DNA of 64,000 bases from Ascaphus truei (lineage: Eukaryota; Chordata; Amphibia; Anura; Ascaphidae): positions 18,265,610 through 18,329,609 of the forward strand of contig CM071579.1 in assembly GCA_036426205.1 (NCBI GenBank). The letters run 5' to 3'. Position 1 is the stretch's first letter. Every line of letters starts with the position of its first letter. The notes beneath the pieces are model-generated. The model saw only the letters and a program-made list of their open reading frames with translations. It was not told where the DNA came from and ran no database searches. The translations under genes and the position numbers were made by a program. This document shows, piece by piece, positions 35,987 to 58,599 of the stretch.

Positions 35987-36469
35987 TGTAACAGGGACTT
36001 ACCCCTGTTTAAATAGAGCTGCCTCTAGTGGTCTGAGAAATCCAGCAGAGAGCTGGTTAATTGCAGCTAGTCAATTAACCAGCTCCGCCTGGATAATCAG
36101 AGGAGGGTAAGAAACCTCCTGCTGGGGACAGAGCAAGAGACTCGTTAGCACTGTCACAACTGGAGGAGAGGAGATAATGGAGATCAAGACACACGGCCAC
36201 CAGACCCAGAGACCGACCTGAAGGGCTACCTGCTTTGAGGTACCGCTTGAGACTTTGGGTTGATAGGCTGGTAAGGGGCTTTTCCTCCCTGTCTTGCAGA
36301 TAGGGAGTGGGGAAGTGAGTTAGCCCTTAGACAGGGACAGGCTGTTTGTTTCTTTGGTATATATGTATAATGCCTTAAACTGCTGTATAAAGGGACAGGC
36401 TAAATAAAGCCATGTTTTAATTTCACCAAAATGGTCTCCTCGTGTGTACTTCTGCATCTGCCTCTTACA
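35987..36469 (+). mobile_element. Probable solo LTR
   Basis: Starts TGTAACAGGGACTTACCC, ends CTCTTACA, so the TGTAA...TTACA ends are inverted. TATAAAGGG at 36385-36393 and AATAAA at 36403-36408 are in the order and position of an LTR promoter and poly(A) signal. Flanking five-base sequences do not match, so solo LTR status is inferred, probably Gypsy type. Confidence 0.5.
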
Positions 36470-36539
36470 CGCTGGTTTTAGAATTTTGCCACCTCCAGGC
36501 TCTTACCTTTTTGCTGCCCTAGCCTCCTCTTCTTGCAGT

Positions 36540-36735
36540 GTCCTGACACGTTTCCATGACAACGGGATGCCATGTGATGTCACATTGTCACAGCAACGCG
36601 TCGCCATGTGACGTTGTGGCATCGTTTGACGCTGCAGGAGGACGTAAGAGACCTTTTACAGCAGCCCCACGCTATCCCCCGGCAATCAGTTTAATTGTTG
36701 TGGGGAAGAGAGTGGGGGCCTCTTTAACCGCAGCA
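36540..36735. repeat. hAT family 2 interior fragment
   Basis: CATGACAACGGGATGCCATG, CGCCATGTGACG and GGGGAAGAGAGTGGGGGCCTC align with the interior of the element at 63102-63819. It includes a GTTTCCATGACAAC motif at 36550-36563. Confidence 0.55.
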
Positions 36736-37429
36736 CCGGTCCCCACGAATTTTACCGCCATTGGCCTGGGCCTAGTAGGCCTATGCCTAAATACACGCCT
36801 GTTAATAGGAGTGATTTGCATATGCAATTAGCATATCTCCCAGGTAACTCAGGGGAGCCCAGGCGTCTCTCCATGTGGTGTTTGAGGGGATACATTTAAC
36901 AATCAGGCCTTCAAAAAGAAAACATCTTCCCTATCCCTTAAGGAGTAGCGCTGGGCTAACGTTATTTGTTTTAGGGGGTAGGCGTTCTGATTAACCTAAT
37001 GTTATTTTAGATTAACATTAGGTTAAATAGCCTAACAGTGCTTAGTACATCTTGGCCACAGAGTTATATCAGGGGGTCATTTGGTCTCTCACTTGTACCT
37101 GACAAAGGGGGTTTCCTCTAGAACATTGTGCTCTTACCTTTAGTGTTTCTGCAAATAAATATACTGGAAATGTCTCTTTGACTCATGTGAATTCACGATT
37201 GTGTGCAGTGGGCCTTGCCTGTTCACTGCTTTACTTGTCAGCTTGTAGGATTCCTGCCTGCCCCGGACAGGTACCAGCTCTGAAAAATCATTACCCTGCC
37301 TGCTGTGCTTGGTCCTAAACAAATGAATATATCATCACCTTAGACCTAGCAAAAAAAAAAAAATCTGCTGAGATATAGACTAGAATTCAGGTTCCTGTGT
37401 TTTGATGCCTTGTAAGTGTCACAATAAGA
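36736..37429. other. No gene seen
   Basis: Includes inverted AACATTAGGTTAA / TTAACCTAATGTT near 36990-37025. No coding signal. Confidence 0.4.
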
Positions 37430-37795
37430 GGAAAGGGCCGGTTTGGACTTTTAAAACAAAAGAGCAAGCAGCCGTTTTTATTTGATTATTTTTTACCCTT
37501 TAATATGCGCATCAATACAATCCACATAATGATAAGTAATTAGCTAAGTTGCCGATCGATCCGTTCTCCTGTGATCAATCGGCGAATAGTCGGCTCGGGG
37601 GCTCACTAAATGGCTGTCAGTGCAGCAGAAGAGGACCAAAGATGCAAAGTTCTGTGGGGAAGATCATGTGACCAGGCAGTCACTAGATACAATTGGTGCA
37701 CTGCTAGAGAGAGGCAGGGCTCAAAAAGGGGAGAGCCAGAGTCTGTTTCAGAAGAGGAAGGGGATGTGACTTTGTAAATCTTATCTCATCCTATG
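37430..37795. repeat. Unclassified repeat (copy 3)
   Basis: Shares GCCGATCGATCCGTTCTCC, CTCACTAAATGGCTG and AGAGGAAGGGGATGTGAC with the copies at 13290, 21570 and 50795. The characteristic end is missing. Confidence 0.55.
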
Positions 37796-38760
37796 TTTAA
37801 TCACCGATGGATTTGTCAGTTGTTGAAATGCACAAAAAAATCCTATCGTGATTAATTTATCCGTTTCCAAGCATCATGCGGATAAAGGCCATATTTACAT
37901 CAGTCAGTGGGCGGTGAGGCGTCTTCCAACGCCCTGGGGTGCCGACCGGCAGAAGACTGGTTACTACATATGGACCTAAATGTGCGCGAATGGTTAATAT
38001 CATAATTAATTAAGCCATTCACAATCCAGATGAAAGTAATACCCAGTACCCATTACAGTAATTGGAGCACGAGCGAATCTGCCGCTACCATCCGCACATC
38101 ACTGTTGAGCAGGGTCCTGGAGAATCTGCTGTTGCGAATCTGCATCTGCGGTTACACACTCACAGGCGGTCCGCATCACAGAGGTCGGAGCCACAGATCT
38201 GCAGAGGTCTGTCCCCGCGAGAGCAGGGGAGTGCCCCACCCGGGAGCCGACGCCGAACATCAGCACGCTACCGATGCCAAAGAGGAACGCTCGGAGCAGA
38301 CTGGCCACAGGTGAGAGGGGATACTCTCTGAATATCCACTGCCCGTTACCTTCTTACTTCTGGTAAGCGGGTACTTCAGCTACAGCAGGAGTTTATTAGT
38401 GGGACCTATTCCATGTTTATACTCATAGCAATATTATTTGCGTTTTATTAATTGTGTTTTATTAAATGTGTTTTTTATAACTATCAGTCACCTGTCTGTG
38501 CTCAGCATTTGTTGTTTGTTTTGTGTTTTTGTGTATTTGTGTATATTGGTTTATCATACAGTATTACGCTATGTCATTTTATTTATTTTTATTCCGTGTT
38601 TGACCATCTGCACTTGGAGTTCTCCATTGGATCTGCCAGTACCATCGATTCTGGTTGTATATATCCTTTATATATGTTTTGATACATGTGCCGAGCGCCA
38701 GGGATATAACACCCTTTCCACCCAGTATGAATGTGCATAGGTGAAATGGATGTAATGGAT
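37796..38760. other. No gene; possible retroelement remnant
   Basis: 38400-38720 contains TTTTATTAATTGTGTTTTATT and GCCGAGCGCCAGGGATATAA, sequences I associate with frog retroelement ends, but nothing here is decisive. Confidence 0.3.
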
Positions 38761-38945
38761 CAGTGGAGGACCAGCTCCAGTCCTCAAGGGCCACCAACAG
38801 GTCAGGTTTTCAGGATGTCCCTGCTTCAGCACAGGTGGCTCAATCTTTGACTGAGCCTCCTGATTTAGCTACTTGTGCTGAAATAGGGATATCCTGAAAC
38901 CCTGAACTGTTGGTGGCCCTTGAGGACTGGAGTTGGCCACCCTTG
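38761..38945. mobile_element. hAT MITE family 1, exact 8-bp target duplication
   Basis: TAATGGAT at 38753-38760 and 38946-38953 is identical on both sides. Ends CAGTGGAGGACCAGCTCC and GGAGTTGGCCACCCTTG, arms of about 80 bases. Confidence 0.9.
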
Positions 38946-38953
38946 TAATGGAT

Positions 38954-39990
38954 AATTATGGCATTTTCTCACTCTCATTTGCTTTAGACCACGCTGACTG
39001 TGACTCCACCCATTGATACACTGCAGTCTTTTGTGTAGCACCAGGAATGTAACTACAGTTGTCAGTATCTTCCGAAACACGGAGGTGTCCTGTACACATG
39101 GGGTGCTGACAGGTACAAAGCATGTGGTGCCTCACACATGGGGAGCATTACAGCTCATGTTCCCTTTGCAGGGAGATGACATCTCATGCTGATGTGCACC
39201 TCTAATTACTTGAGAAAGCAGAGCATTGAAAGCATCAGTGTTACCTATCCGTGATATATTTTTGACAGACTATCTGCAGTAACTGTGCTTATCAGAGATA
39301 AAGTGATGTGTCACCAAATTTCAGCTTGTGATTTCCATTTGGCAAGTGCTTTGTTGGGTAGTAACTTTTTATATGTGTTTTATGTTTTACCATAATATAA
39401 GGTTAATTCAAGAGCTCCCCAGGTTTGTTCAAAAGCCATACCTAGTCCGTTAAAAGATGTCATCTATGAATGTGCACTGTTTAAAAAGTTTTATAAAAAA
39501 TAGAAAATATAGCAAAAATGTGGGAACTATAATGTCAATACGCTTTGTGGTCTATCCAATTGATCGATTGATTTTATCCTTATCCCCACCTCACAAGTCG
39601 ACAAGATCAGAAACGTTTGGTCGGTTACTAGCTAAAAATCAGACGTACTACATTTAATTGTCGAATCTTAACTTATGTGATGTCAAATGTCACACTCTTT
39701 TAACGGTTCAGATACAATAAAGAAAGTTTGGGGGGGGGAAAAAGGCGATTTGTCATAAACTATAGTTCTTTAAAAACACCCTACTAATTTGGAGGTTTCC
39801 CAGTTGCAGGAAATTCTCCGACCAGTATCTTTTACTTTCCTGCCTTAAAAAGTACAGACACATAAGACATATACAGAACCCAGTGCAGAGATAGGTAATA
39901 CAGGTAACGTTGGTATCCGGAGTTTATACAAGTCTGGAAGGACGAATATGGGACTTTGTGGGAGGGTCTGTGTACTGTGGGAATCACATG
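38954..39990. other. No gene seen
   Basis: Ordinary AT-rich sequence, no coding signal. Confidence 0.45.
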
Positions 39991-40066
39991 ATCCATTTCT
40001 TATGAGCATAGTGAACACATTTGAGCGCCCCTGGGTACCAACAAATACATTTCAAACTCTGTAGGG

Positions 40067-40268
40067 AAGGGGTGCTCAACTTCAGTACTCAAGACTGTCC
40101 TCCCCCCCCCCCCCTCCTCAACAGGTCAGGTTTTAAGGCTATCCCAGCTTCAGCACAGGTTGCTCAGTCATCAACGGAGCCTCTGATTGAGCAACCTGTG
40201 CTGAAGAAGGGATATCCTGAAAACCTGACCTCTTGGTGGCCCTTGAGGACTAGAGATGCTCACCCCTG
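40067..40268. mobile_element. hAT MITE family 1 inside a longer shared repeat
   Basis: AAGGGGTGCTCAACTTCAG and TAGAGATGCTCACCCCTG ends. The 70 bases before it (39995-40066) match 52536-52608, which also precede a family 1 copy. Confidence 0.7.
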
Positions 40269-40444
40269 ACCTAGCACCTAGTAACTAACAACCTTTTGAT
40301 TTCATGAGCTTGTTATTCTGCACATACATTGTTAGGCATTATCTTTATATTAAAACGTACAGCAAATAAAAATCCCATTTGTATTTTCACATGCCTCCGA
40401 CGTGCCTGCCTTTCCCCGTGACCTCTTAGCATACAATTTTCCAC

Positions 40445-40490
40445 TGCAGCCATGGATTCTGGGTAACGACATGCAAATGAGCACACGCTG
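40445..40490 (-). repeat. Octamer-bearing repeat (copy 3)
   Basis: GGATTCTGGGTAACGACATG CAAATGAG, one base different from copies 1 and 2, followed by CACACGCTG. Confidence 0.6.
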
Positions 40491-42384
40491 TTGAAAAGTT
40501 AAAATGCTGCAGCCTGTAACATACCCAGGAACCGATCTCTCTATTAATGACCTCTCTCCGCTCGGTGATGTACTGTAATTGGAGCCCAGTATTTTACCAA
40601 AGTGCACGCACTTTCCAACTCTCTTTCCTATAAATTACATTTATTCCACATAAAGCAATCAATCCTGTGCAATTCCTATGAATCGTGACCTTTACAATGG
40701 TGGAGCATCTTACGAACATGTAGACTTCTACATTCTGCAAATATTTCCTGGACTTAAACATCCTGAGTATCTCCAGAAGCACTGGACTTTTTTTTGGCAG
40801 CCTTATAAAACGGTCCACAATGGCTCAATCATAAATCTGAACGATACAGCTCCCTTGTGAGAACATGTCGGTGATCAGACAATTCTTTATTATCACTAGA
40901 GTGCAAGACATGGTTTTGCATTAGTTGAGACACACTAGCGTACACAGACACTGTGAAACCAAACGGCCAAGATATAGGACAGAACACAAGGTATTTTATT
41001 TCATACTGACGGCAAATCTGCATAGAAAAGTGAGACATTTATCTTTGGTTCGCACATTCCAATCTAATGAAGGAATGCAATGTTTGTTTTGTAGAGGAGG
41101 ATTTAATGCATGTATTATGAATTCATACTTTGTTTTTAACTTGTGATCTCCCAAAACATGGGCATTTGGGCAAATGATTATATTTGTTTCTGCTGAGACA
41201 TCTGACTTAGAATGTCAATTTTAGAGATCATGGGGAGGTTTGTAAGCTTAAATATTTATAAAAAGATACGAGCCATTTAACCATGCTGGTCCTCTGAAAC
41301 CGATTTGGAATAGAACTTTTCACCCGCGTTAGCTGTCTGGGAATTTCACCCTTTTTTTTAGTTCTGCAAAAAAAGTTTGCTTCGATCCGAAAGTTTGCAA
41401 CAAGTTCACTCAGCGCTAGAAAGTCATGGAGCATCGCTTGTGTGATTAATTGCGATTACTTTCGCTATAGAAATTTGATCAAACTTGTAAGAAAAAACTT
41501 TTTGGAAGTCACGGGGGTGCTATGTCACCACGTTTAAAAAAAAATGAAATAGCGAATTTAATTTGGGCAGTTTCGCAAAATCTTTTGTCTTTAAGCGTCT
41601 GGCAAAATATTTACGGGGTTTTGCAAGCTTTTGGAGATTTCGCTGTAAATGGCGGAGAAGCAAATCTGGACAGAAACGCATGTCTCTTATTCAGAGCTCA
41701 GATCAGCCTCTCTATAATGCAGGAGGTTCTGTCCTGAATGAAATAGCTGGTTTGTATACCCCCTGTGTTAGGAAGACAGTATTAACCAACAGTATTAAAA
41801 CCTTACAGGGTCCTGAACAAGAAACGCTCCGTGTCTCTCTTGGAATGGGCTTTTATTAAAAGCTTGGTGAAAAAATGCAGGATACATTCTTAGTGTTATC
41901 TTTAATGTTTTCAAGCAGTAACAACACCATAACTGTAAGTCATCTAATATTATACACTTTCTAAGTTGGCATGTTTTCTAAGAACAAAACATTATTATTA
42001 TTATATATTTATATACAGATTACAGACCAATCCCAAGGACAGAAGAACATAATGAATACCTACCCTGCTCATTAAAAAGTCCCGTGAGCACTATACTTTT
42101 TTGCACTGCCACTAACAGGTCTAATTACATGTAAACAGAAACGTCTTAAGTTATTTATCTTAAGAGAAATCTGTTAACAGAGATCATGGACCAGCCGTTC
42201 TTACCACTTTTATTTATTTCTTTTGCTGCTGCATATGTACAATTCTAGGCCACAAAACCAGTGCAGCCCTTCCACCGTTCTCACGTTTCAAAACACTACC
42301 GTGGCAGCACTTTTGTCGCAGTGTGACGCCCTTTGCTTTGAAATAATATTCGGCATTATGTAGCCGCTAACCTGGATAACATGG
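40491..42384. other. No gene seen
   Basis: Nearly 1.9 kb of AT-rich sequence downstream of WT1. Frames are short and unrecognised. Confidence 0.45.
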
Positions 42385-42392
42385 ATCTACAG

Positions 42393-42575
42393 CAGGAGTG
42401 GCCAACTCCTGTCCTCAAGGGCCACCAACAGATCAGGGTTTCAGGATATCCCTGCTTCAGCACAGGTGGCTCAATCAGTGGCTCAGTCAAAGCCAAAGCC
42501 ACCTGTGCTGATGCAGGGATTTCCTGAAGCCGTGACCTGTTGGTGGCCCTTGAGGACTGGAGTTGGCCACTCCTG
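42393..42575. mobile_element. hAT MITE family 1, exact 8-bp target duplication
   Basis: ATCTACAG at 42385-42392 and 42576-42583. Ends CAGGAGTGGCCAACTCC and GGAGTTGGCCACTCCTG are perfect inverted 17-mers. Best-preserved copy in the window. Confidence 0.92.
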
Positions 42576-42627
42576 ATCTACAGGATTCTGGATCTTGCCA
42601 TCCAAGCCACCTTAATGGGTCAGAAAA

Positions 42628-42710
42628 TTAACCCCTTGGCAGCCAGAAAGTCCAGCGAAAAACATGGCAGAGCAATACGCTGGTGTCCTCCCCGGCAGAA
42701 ATAGGGTTAA
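42628..42710. mobile_element. piggyBac-like MITE
   Basis: TTAACCCCTTGGCAGCC and GGCAGAAATAGGGTTAA ends, TTAA at both borders, 83 bases. Followed by an imperfect direct repeat of CCCATGTTGGTCGGCAGATT at 42731-42784. Confidence 0.55.
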
Positions 42711-43201
42711 AAACAACTTCGGTCCCAAAGCCCATGTTGGTCGGCAGATTACCCACAAGCCCATGTTGGTCGGCAGATTACCCACTCCCAATTAAACTGC
42801 AAATAAATAAAATAGTCTAAAAAAATAAAAAAAATAAAAAAAAAAAAAAAAAAACCTCAGTCTCAATTCTTCAAAGAAACACCAATGATTAAAATTCAAG
42901 AGACCCCGTCACGCACCCATCTCCGAACGTAACAGAAGAGGGTTTAGGATGCGTCCGCTAAGTTGACAATATGAGATGGATTCATCTGGCATTAGCACAA
43001 CCAAGTTAGCTAAAAAGTAGTAGATTCTCTGTTCAACGTGTGTAGATGTGCGGTTTTTAATGTCTGAATCGCCACATTTTAATGTAACTTTATTATAGAT
43101 GCTGTATGGATGAAGGTCCTCAGAAAAAGCAGTGGTTCTTATACTTGAATACGGGATAGCATCACCCGTGTACCCCCCCACGAGGGGACAGTGCGTTAAG
43201 G
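42711..43201. other. No gene; A-rich tract
   Basis: A/TA-rich tract at 42800-42854. No coding signal. Confidence 0.4.
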
Positions 43202-43544
43202 CAGGGGTGCGCAAACTTCGTGAGCTGCGCCCCCCTGCCCGGGAGTCGCAGCGTTTGTGCCCCCCCCCCCCGTCCCCCTCTCCCAGTGACTCAGCGTCAA
43301 ATGACGTCGCGGGTCATGTGACGTCACGTGAGCCCGCCACGTCATTTGATGCGCGTTGCCATGGCGATGCGTCACCGGAGACCCGCAGAGAGCAGGTAAG
43401 TGAGTTACACAGGCCTCACGCCTCCCCGGCATTTAATTTCAATACCGTGGGCAAGAGCGGGGGGCCTCTGTAACTGCCCGCACCCCCCTACAATTTCTCC
43501 CCCCTCGCCCGGGGGGCGTGCCCCCCCCAGTTTGCGTACAACTG
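43202..43544. mobile_element. hAT MITE family 2
   Basis: Starts CAGGGGTGCGCAAACT and ends AGTTTGCGTACAACTG. Flanking 8-mers agree at five of eight bases. The interior has CpG-rich CATGTGACGTCACGTG and GTTGCCATGGCGAT (43355-43368). Lies in the presumed WT1 downstream or 3' UTR region. Confidence 0.7.
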
Positions 43545-43625
43545 ATTTAAAGAATTGCAAAGCTTCCTGGACAGTTTTACAGTGGGAGCAGGACGTGTGA
43601 AGCTGTATTTGCACAGTTCTTAGAC

Positions 43626-43900
43626 CAGAGGCTCCCTACTCTCAGTCCTCAAGGACCACTAACGGTGGTAGGTCTTAGGAATACCCCTGCTTCAGCACAG
43701 GTGGCTCAATCAGTGGCTCAGTACACACACAGCAATTACCTTTGACCAGAGGTTCCCTACTCTCAGTCCTCAAGAACCCCTGACAGTGGTAGGTCTTAAG
43801 GATACCCCTGCTTCAGCACAGGTGGTTCAGTGAAAACGATTGGGCAACCTTCGAACCTGCACTGTTAGTGGTCCTTGGGGACTCCAGTTGGGAACCTCTG
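43626..43900. mobile_element. hAT MITE family 1 variant with duplicated left arm
   Basis: The left end CAGAGGCTCCCTACTCTCAG is repeated at 43746 as CAGAGGTTCCCTACTCTCAG before a single right end, GTTGGGAACCTCTG. A subfamily with CCACTAACGG-type arms. Confidence 0.65.
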
Positions 43901-43905
43901 TTGGC

Positions 43906-44150
43906 ATACAACGTAGAAAAAATGTGGGTGTCAAATAGCCAGTCGCTATAAAATCTACCCCATGTTTTGTACAACTTGGCATCTTTAATTATGGCAGCGG
44001 GACACAATGCCCCAACTGCCCCAACTGCTGAGGATGTCACAGGCTGGTTGCACGGAAAGTTTCATTTATTATATAATACAGGAGGAAGTCCCGGCGCGGG
44101 GACGGAAGGGGTCTTTTCCCCGGGGTGGAGGGGGTCTTTTCCCCCGGCAC
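43906..44150 (-). other. Proximal WT1 3' untranslated region
   Basis: The bases after the stop codon are C- and G-rich with a short duplicated segment (GGGGAAAAGACCCC occurs twice, within 44104-44146). They contain an AATAAA on the minus strand (TTTATT at 44065-44070), about 80 bases after the stop. It could be a proximal poly(A) signal, but the known mammalian 3' UTR is over 1 kb, so it may be unused. Beyond 43900 the sequence is replaced by transposon copies, and I cannot place the true end. Confidence 0.6.
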
Positions 44151-55119
<10,969 letters not shown>

Positions 55120-55216
55120 TCACCCAATTGAATGAACATTTTGTACCTGATTTAAGCTCAAACAAAATACTCTTGTAGCACAGAACCAGAACTCGGGCAG
55201 AGAAGTAGTCAAATGG

Positions 55217-55431
55217 TTGAAGCGGCTCAGTGAGTAACGACACTGACTGGCACTGAGTTTGAAGCAGAGGAACCTGGTTCAATTCCCGGTGACCTTGGGC
55301 AAGTCACTTTATCTCCCTGTGCTTCAGGCACCAAATACATAGATTGCAAGCTCCACGGGGCAGGGACTGTGTCTGCAACATGTCTCTGTAAAGTGCTACG
55401 TAAAAACTAGCAGCCCTATACAAGAACACGC

Positions 55432-55468
<37 letters not shown>
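55217..55468 (+). mobile_element. CORE-SINE (MIR-like), copy 2, with (TTA)n tail
   Basis: GGCTCAGTGAGTAACGACAC, B box GGTTCAATTCC (55276-55286), GACCTTGGGCAAGTCACTTT ATCTCCC, tail of about 12 ATT units at 55432-55467. Located just upstream of exon 6 in the next intron. Confidence 0.85.
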
Positions 55469-56094
55469 AACGCGCTTGATCATTAGGAAATATTGATTGG
55501 GTGAAGAGTTTTGCGCACGATGGTATTAAAGGTCAAAGTGCCTCTTATACCTGGCACCGTGTTTGAGTAGTCTCCACACGTGCTTAACAAATAATTAGCG
55601 ATATGCAATGCTGTTCAAGTTTGTTTGTTTTTGCGTTGAGAAATGTGGACGGCGTGAGACGCTGGTGGCGCGTGTTTTTAGACATGAATTCAACTGCAAA
55701 GAGCTAACTTTGCAAGAGTCACCTACAGTGTCTGCAACGCGGTGAATGGATCACCACCTGGGAAATATTTGGGACTGGCTTTTAATTTCTGCAACGTGTT
55801 CTGAAGTCACGAATGCCCCAAATTCGCCAAATTCACTATCTCCGAATATGATGTCTGAAGTATTCGTCACTAAACGGTGCTACGCTTAGCACCCTTCAGT
55901 GAATATGGGCCAAAAAGGATTAGCGCAACTTTTAAGCAGGGAGATCTCTGCAGAAAGACATATTCCATCCTTACAGAGACCCTGCGCTAAAGTACCATTG
56001 TGTCCTATTAAACTAGAATAGGCTAACTGGTTCTGCCACTAGCGTTTCGCAGAACTTCTAATGACGCAATGAATTACATTTGTATCACTTAGAT
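55469..56094. other. WT1 upstream intron, no gene seen
   Basis: Ordinary sequence. Confidence 0.4.
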
Positions 56095-56189
56095 CAGGAG
56101 CAGCCAACTCCGGTCCTCAAGGGCCACCAACAGGTCAAGTTTGAAGGATATCTCTGCTTCAGCACAGGTGGCTCAATCAGTGGCTCAGT
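56095..56189 (+). mobile_element. hAT MITE family 1, left half
   Basis: CAGGAGCAGCCAACTCCGGT to GGCTCAATCAGTGGCTCAGT; no right arm. Confidence 0.65.
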
Positions 56190-56870
56190 CGAAAGACTGG
56201 CAACATATTCTTATTATAACCTCTACACCCAACGCATTGCAGGTCCCCGTGGCAATGAAGGGGTTAATAAGAGCGCTTCATGCTAATAACCTTGGAATGC
56301 AAAAATGCCCTAAATTTCACATTAAGTGCAGAGGCGTTTTATCTGCCGCTCATGACTCGGATATTTGCCAGATAACACGAAGAATGTGATAACATTTACC
56401 GGAATCGCTGCCGCCAAGCAGAATTTCTGGTTGCATAGTGTAACATCTCGCATCAAGTGTACCACATGCACGCTTTGCCAACTCCCACGTCTTATTGATA
56501 AGAAACCCCACAAAAAGTCATGTTACTGAGATTTGGGGGTTCTGAACCCAGAAATTGCTCTGTAACACTTTCAGTGCTAACGGTGCTTGCCACCTGCCTG
56601 GCCACACGTGTGCTGCATTTGGCTATACAATTGCTTAAGCAGTATTCCTGTTCCATGTACCTATGACATCTATAGATTGCTCTTCAGCACAATTTGAGCT
56701 TTTAATCTGTATCATTCATGGGGAGGGTTTGCATTTCATGTGACCAATATATAATGTCATAAATATGGTGATATGTCTGAGATATCTCTAACAAATCCCA
56801 CCCTTTTATTAAATTGACTAATACATGTTCTTACCCTTATTCCTGATATGTAAAGGTTTTCATACTGGTT
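56190..56870. other. No gene seen
   Basis: Contains AAGGGGTTAATAAG near 56259, a lone piggyBac-like end. Confidence 0.4.
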
Positions 56871-57800
56871 TGGCCGATATGGTCCCAAATGAGTACGACT
56901 TGGCAAGTCTCTTATCTCGGCATAACCATACCCTACAAAAGCATAAGAAGGCCCTACAAAAGTGCATATTTTATGAAAGTGCACACCCCACAGAATTTAA
57001 ACATGGCTAACGTCTTCCCCGCAAAGATATCTAGCAGGAAACCGTTGCTAGAAACAACAGTCTTTATATTTCTCTCATCCATTTATACTAATGGCTTAGC
57101 ATCAAACTCACTGTAATCAAGGAGAGCAATACTAAATGCCATTGCCCTGTGTCCCCTGAACATACCCTGATACCTGTTCTGTATATTACATACAGCTTGG
57201 ACCAATACAGGACACCAAATTTGTCATTAGGATCTTACGGTGAGTGCAAAAGGGGCAACCCACTATTGACAAGGCAAACCTACTCCCATAACATAAAAAC
57301 ACCCCAAAAATGTGTTCTCCCACAAAAACATTTCTATCCACGGATCATTGTTGAAAATAGGTGTCTCGAAAACTTCCCACTAGCTTCAGATTCTGATATC
57401 AGATATTGTGTAGACTTTACATACTGTTTTAGCCAACACAGGCAGCGTGGTATTCCTCGAAGTGGTTTTTTTTAGGGCTTAATGCAAAAGGTGACCTCTA
57501 TGATTGGTCAGGCAAAACACTTCCCATAGCATAATTATACTCCCGCAAAAGTATGTGTCGTATGAAAGTACACACCAAGGGAATTCAGACATGGCTAACA
57601 TATATCTCCCCCCCCCCCCCCCCCCATCACATCAAGTTCTATCCAGGAATCTTTGTTGAAAACGGTTGTCTTGATATCTTTCTCGTAAATTCCAACTAGC
57701 TTCAGAGTTTGCATCACAATCCCTCGGACAAGGTCACTGCAATCATGGAAAGTAATATTTCATGTAACTGCCCAGTGTCCCCTGAGTACACTGGTACCAG
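56870..57800. repeat. Divergent direct repeats, three blocks of about 300 bp
   Basis: Blocks near 56880-57200, 57200-57445 and 57480-57800 share, in the same order, TATGAAAGTGCACACC-like and GACATGGCTAAC-like words, (T)CCAGGAA(T)C(C)TTTGTTG-like words, and TGCCCAGTGTCCCCTGA(G/A)(T)ACA. Old tandem duplication, function unknown. Confidence 0.45.
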
Positions 57801-57805
57801 ATACA

Positions 57806-58230
57806 GGGGCTTATGCAGAGAGGTACGTAAAGTTAAATTTCGCCAGGTTAGAGGCAAAAATTTCCTCATGTAGGCAGTTACTGGCGAGAACTTGGCGAGC
57901 CAAATCAAATTCGCCAGACGTGTGGCGAGAAGCGTGATTTCGCCAATGCGGAAACACGTACGATTTCAGTAGCTCAGATGCGCATGAACGCGCCATTCGG
58001 AGCTACTAAATGGCGCGTTCAGGGGAAATTTTGCCCGCCAACTAAAGTTGGCAGTATTGTGGCCAGATACCGCGCGCCTCAAAATGGCGAGTTTCACGCC
58101 AAGTGAAACTCGCCTAATTAGTCATTTCCTGCACACCGCGCTACCGGAGTACCCTGCATAGGACACAATTAAATGCCAAACCTGCGGCGAATTTAAGCCT
58201 TTCTGCTCCGTACCTCTCTGCATAAGCCCC
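57806..58230. mobile_element. Harbinger-like MITE, 22-bp perfect inverted ends
   Basis: Terminal repeats at 57806-57827 and 58209-58230 are perfect complements (GGGGCTTATGCAGAGAGG plus four bases). ACA flanks both sides (57803-57805 and 58231-58233). The interior contains many TTCGCC/GGCGA words and an inverted GGCGAGTTTCACG/AGTGAAACTCGCC. A 3-bp duplication with GGG-type ends points to PIF/Harbinger. Confidence 0.7.
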
Positions 58231-58233
58231 ACA

Positions 58234-58595
58234 GTATGTACAGGTTTGCGTACTGTTTTTGCATTTACAGGAGCCAAATGATCAATCACTGCCAGGGCTT
58301 AGGACTACCTGAAAAAGGGCACACCCCGTTATCGCCATGATAAAGCACCCCCCATATAAAAGTTTATCTTTTCTTAAAGCCCAGAAGGGCCCCAGGGGGG
58401 GGACAGACAGTTAGGTGGATCTCACTGTTTGTCAATTCCCAAATATATATGCAGATGTACCTAGGGGCGTGTAACCTCTCACATGAGGGGTGTACTCCCT
58501 AAATACAGCTCTGCCTTGTAACGTAGTGAGGATTCCTCCAAAGGGATATTCTGAGTAGGAGTGTAGATCTCTGAAAATGTTGGTGAACATGTGGT
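58234..58595. other. No gene seen
   Basis: Ordinary sequence, possibly a fourth degenerate block of the repeats at 56870-57800. Confidence 0.35.
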
Positions 58596-58599
58596 AAAG

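Noticed and set aside
43400..43600. Short proline-rich frames in CpG-rich sequence near WT1's end
   Set aside because: They lie inside hAT family 2 and its C runs; no coding support.
55217..55300. Functional tRNA gene
   Set aside because: Only the B box and part of a tRNA-like head are present, followed by the CORE block; it is a SINE.
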